From the NCBI RefSeq assembly GCF_013389665.1, contig NZ_CP058316.1, forward strand, positions 62,001 to 126,000: DNA of 64,000 bases, read 5' to 3'. The translations under genes were made by a program, and so were the position numbers. Positions 63,005 to 64,000 of this stretch are shown piece by piece (position 1 is the first letter of the stretch; the number at the start of each line of letters is the position of its first letter). This DNA comes from Microbacterium oleivorans (GTDB lineage Bacteria; Actinomycetota; Actinomycetes; Actinomycetales; Microbacteriaceae). The notes beneath the pieces were generated by a model. It was not told where the DNA came from, did not search any database, and saw nothing but the letters and a program-made list of their open reading frames with translations.

Positions 63005-63010
63005 TATGAT
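63005..63010 (+). promoter_or_regulatory. -10 hexamer of the ileS T-box leader
   Basis: TATGAT; transcription should begin near 63017, 18 bases before the specifier codon. Confidence 0.6.
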
Positions 63011-63016
63011 GGGCAG

Positions 63017-63194
63017 ATCAGCACCGATCCGGCCATCACCGGGGAGCTCTCGGAAGAACGGCGGTCCACCGCCCGGTAGAACCGAGCGGGGCAGGCCCGT
63101 CACAGCCGCTGGGAGAGTGGCCCTCCGGGGCAAGCGGGGTGGTACCGCGGTCGAACGATCGTCCTCGCAGGAAGTCCGACCCTGCGAGAGATGC
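63017..63194 (+). promoter_or_regulatory. T-box riboswitch (ultrashort stem I, translational) of ileS
   Basis: The invariant T-box core GGGTGGTACCGCGG is at 63137-63150, where TGGT can pair with the ACCA end of uncharged tRNA. A tiny hairpin CCGG-CCATCA-CCGG (63029-63042) presents ATC (63035-63037), an isoleucine codon, as specifier, as in the ultrashort stem I class of actinobacterial ileS leaders. A CTCGCAGG/CCTGCGAG hairpin (about 63164-63188) covers the GAG before the ileS start, giving a sequestrator rather than a terminator. Confidence 0.92.
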
Positions 63195-64000
63195 CATGAC
63201 ATACCCCCGACCCTCTGCCTCCGGCCCCGCCGCCGACAGCGTCGTGCCCAGCCCGCGCTTTCCCGATGTCGAGCGCGACGTCCTCGCGTTCTGGGAGCAC
63301 GACGACACCTTCCGCGCATCGATCGAGCGCCGCGAGGGCGCGCCCGAGTGGGTGTTCTACGACGGTCCGCCCTTCGCGAACGGTCTGCCTCACTACGGCC
63401 ATCTGCTCACCGGCTACGCGAAGGACCTCTTCCCCCGCTTCCAGACGATGCGAGGCAAGAAGGTCGACCGCGTCTTCGGCTGGGACACCCACGGGCTGCC
63501 CGCCGAGCTCGAGGCGATGAAGCAGCTCGGGATCACCGAGAAGAGCGAGATCGAGCAGATGGGTATCGCCGCGTTCAACGCCAAGGCGCGGTCGTCGGTG
63601 CTCGAGTACACCCGTGAGTGGGAGGACTACGTCACCCGGCAGGCGCGCTGGGTGGACTTCGAGCGAGGCTACAAGACGCTCGACCCGTCCTTCATGGAGT
63701 CGGTGCTGTGGGCCTTCAAGGAACTGTGGGACAAGGACCTCGCCTACGAGGGCCACCGCGTCCTGCCCTACTGCTGGCGCGACGAGACGCCGCTGTCGAA
63801 CCACGAGCTGCGGATGGACGACGACGTCTACAAGATGCGTCAGGACCCGTCGGTGACGGTCACCTTCCCGTTCGTGGGCGCCAAGGCGGAGTCGCTGGGA
63901 CTCACGGGCGTGCGCGCGCTGGCGTGGACGACCACGCCGTGGACGCTGCCGACCAACCTCGCCCTCGCGGTGGGTCCGGCGATCGACTACGTCGTGCTGC
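63195..64000 (+). CDS. ileS: isoleucyl-tRNA synthetase (5' part)
   Basis: The first 268 codons of IleS. After a 20-residue extension come [31 protein letters not shown] (HIGH motif as HYGH, 66-69), [10 protein letters not shown], and the start of the CP1 editing domain ([11 protein letters not shown]), where the window ends. This divergent (mupirocin-tolerant, eukaryote-like) versus bacterial type cannot be settled from this part alone, though [10 protein letters not shown] and a long insert favour the eukaryote-like class 2. The ATG at 63195 gives MTYPRP; another ATG at 63191 is out of frame. Confidence 0.95.

Overview
The window is about 70 % GC, gene-dense and has the synteny of a Gram-positive actinobacterium, most likely Microbacteriaceae and probably Microbacterium or a close relative. 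Supporting signs are a GlgE-type glycogen cluster, gatCAB, a tig-clpP1-clpP2-clpX run, a ClpS/DUF2017/zincin cluster, a divergent MocR/YczE pair, an ultrashort T-box before ileS, and many genes whose start codon lies 6-8 bases after a TANNNT -10 hexamer (leaderless transcription). No prophage, insertion sequence, CRISPR array or rRNA is visible. This is core chromosome.

Layout. 1-4.8 kb: a partial gene at the left edge, an alpha/beta hydrolase, an AI-2E-family permease, then a membrane protein with an internal lipobox coupled to a thioredoxin-TPR protein. 4.9-11.2 kb: glgX, glgE and glgB on the minus strand. 11.2-17.6 kb: cysteine desulfurase, mnmA (tRNA 2-thiolation), a TIGR01777 epimerase facing a DUF4166 gene across a palindrome, and ligA. 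17.7-25.1 kb: an acyl-CoA ligase, gatCAB, DNA polymerase IV, a GerW-like protein and a small P-loop kinase. 25-27 kb: DUF2017, clpS, a zincin, tRNA-His, oligoribonuclease and tRNA-Arg. 27-35.5 kb: two unknown small proteins, a YczE-like permease facing a MocR regulator, msrA, a second-type ssb, a lipoprotein, ettA, two thioesterases and an unknown protein. 35.5-40.8 kb: truncated haemoglobin coupled to an MscS channel, then an ABC exporter with its two-component system. 40.8-47.8 kb: pepN, the rpiB-nei-paiB-amidohydrolase operon and dps. 47.9-53.9 kb: gamma carbonic anhydrase, tRNA-Gly, tRNA-Pro, tig, clpP1, clpP2, clpX and a DHFR-like protein. 54-59 kb: an M3 peptidase, a 77-residue protein and valS. 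59-64 kb: metNIQ facing an Ohr/OsmC gene, a GNAT acetyltransferase, a pentapeptide-like protein, and the T-box with the 5' part of ileS.

Functional themes. Protein quality control is well represented (trigger factor, ClpP1P2, ClpX, ClpS, PepN, M3 peptidase, thioredoxin-TPR). So is translation (GatCAB, ValS, IleS, MnmA, EttA and four tRNAs). Oxidative or redox defence includes Dps, MsrA, Ohr and haemoglobin. The most interesting non-coding structure is regulatory: overlapping divergent -10 boxes, palindromes that sit on start sites, a hairpin that hides a ribosome binding site, and the T-box. I did not find a large novel defence or biosynthetic system. The least explained coding items are the lipobox fusion protein, the lysine-rich tail of trigger factor, the haemoglobin-channel pair and several small conserved-looking proteins.
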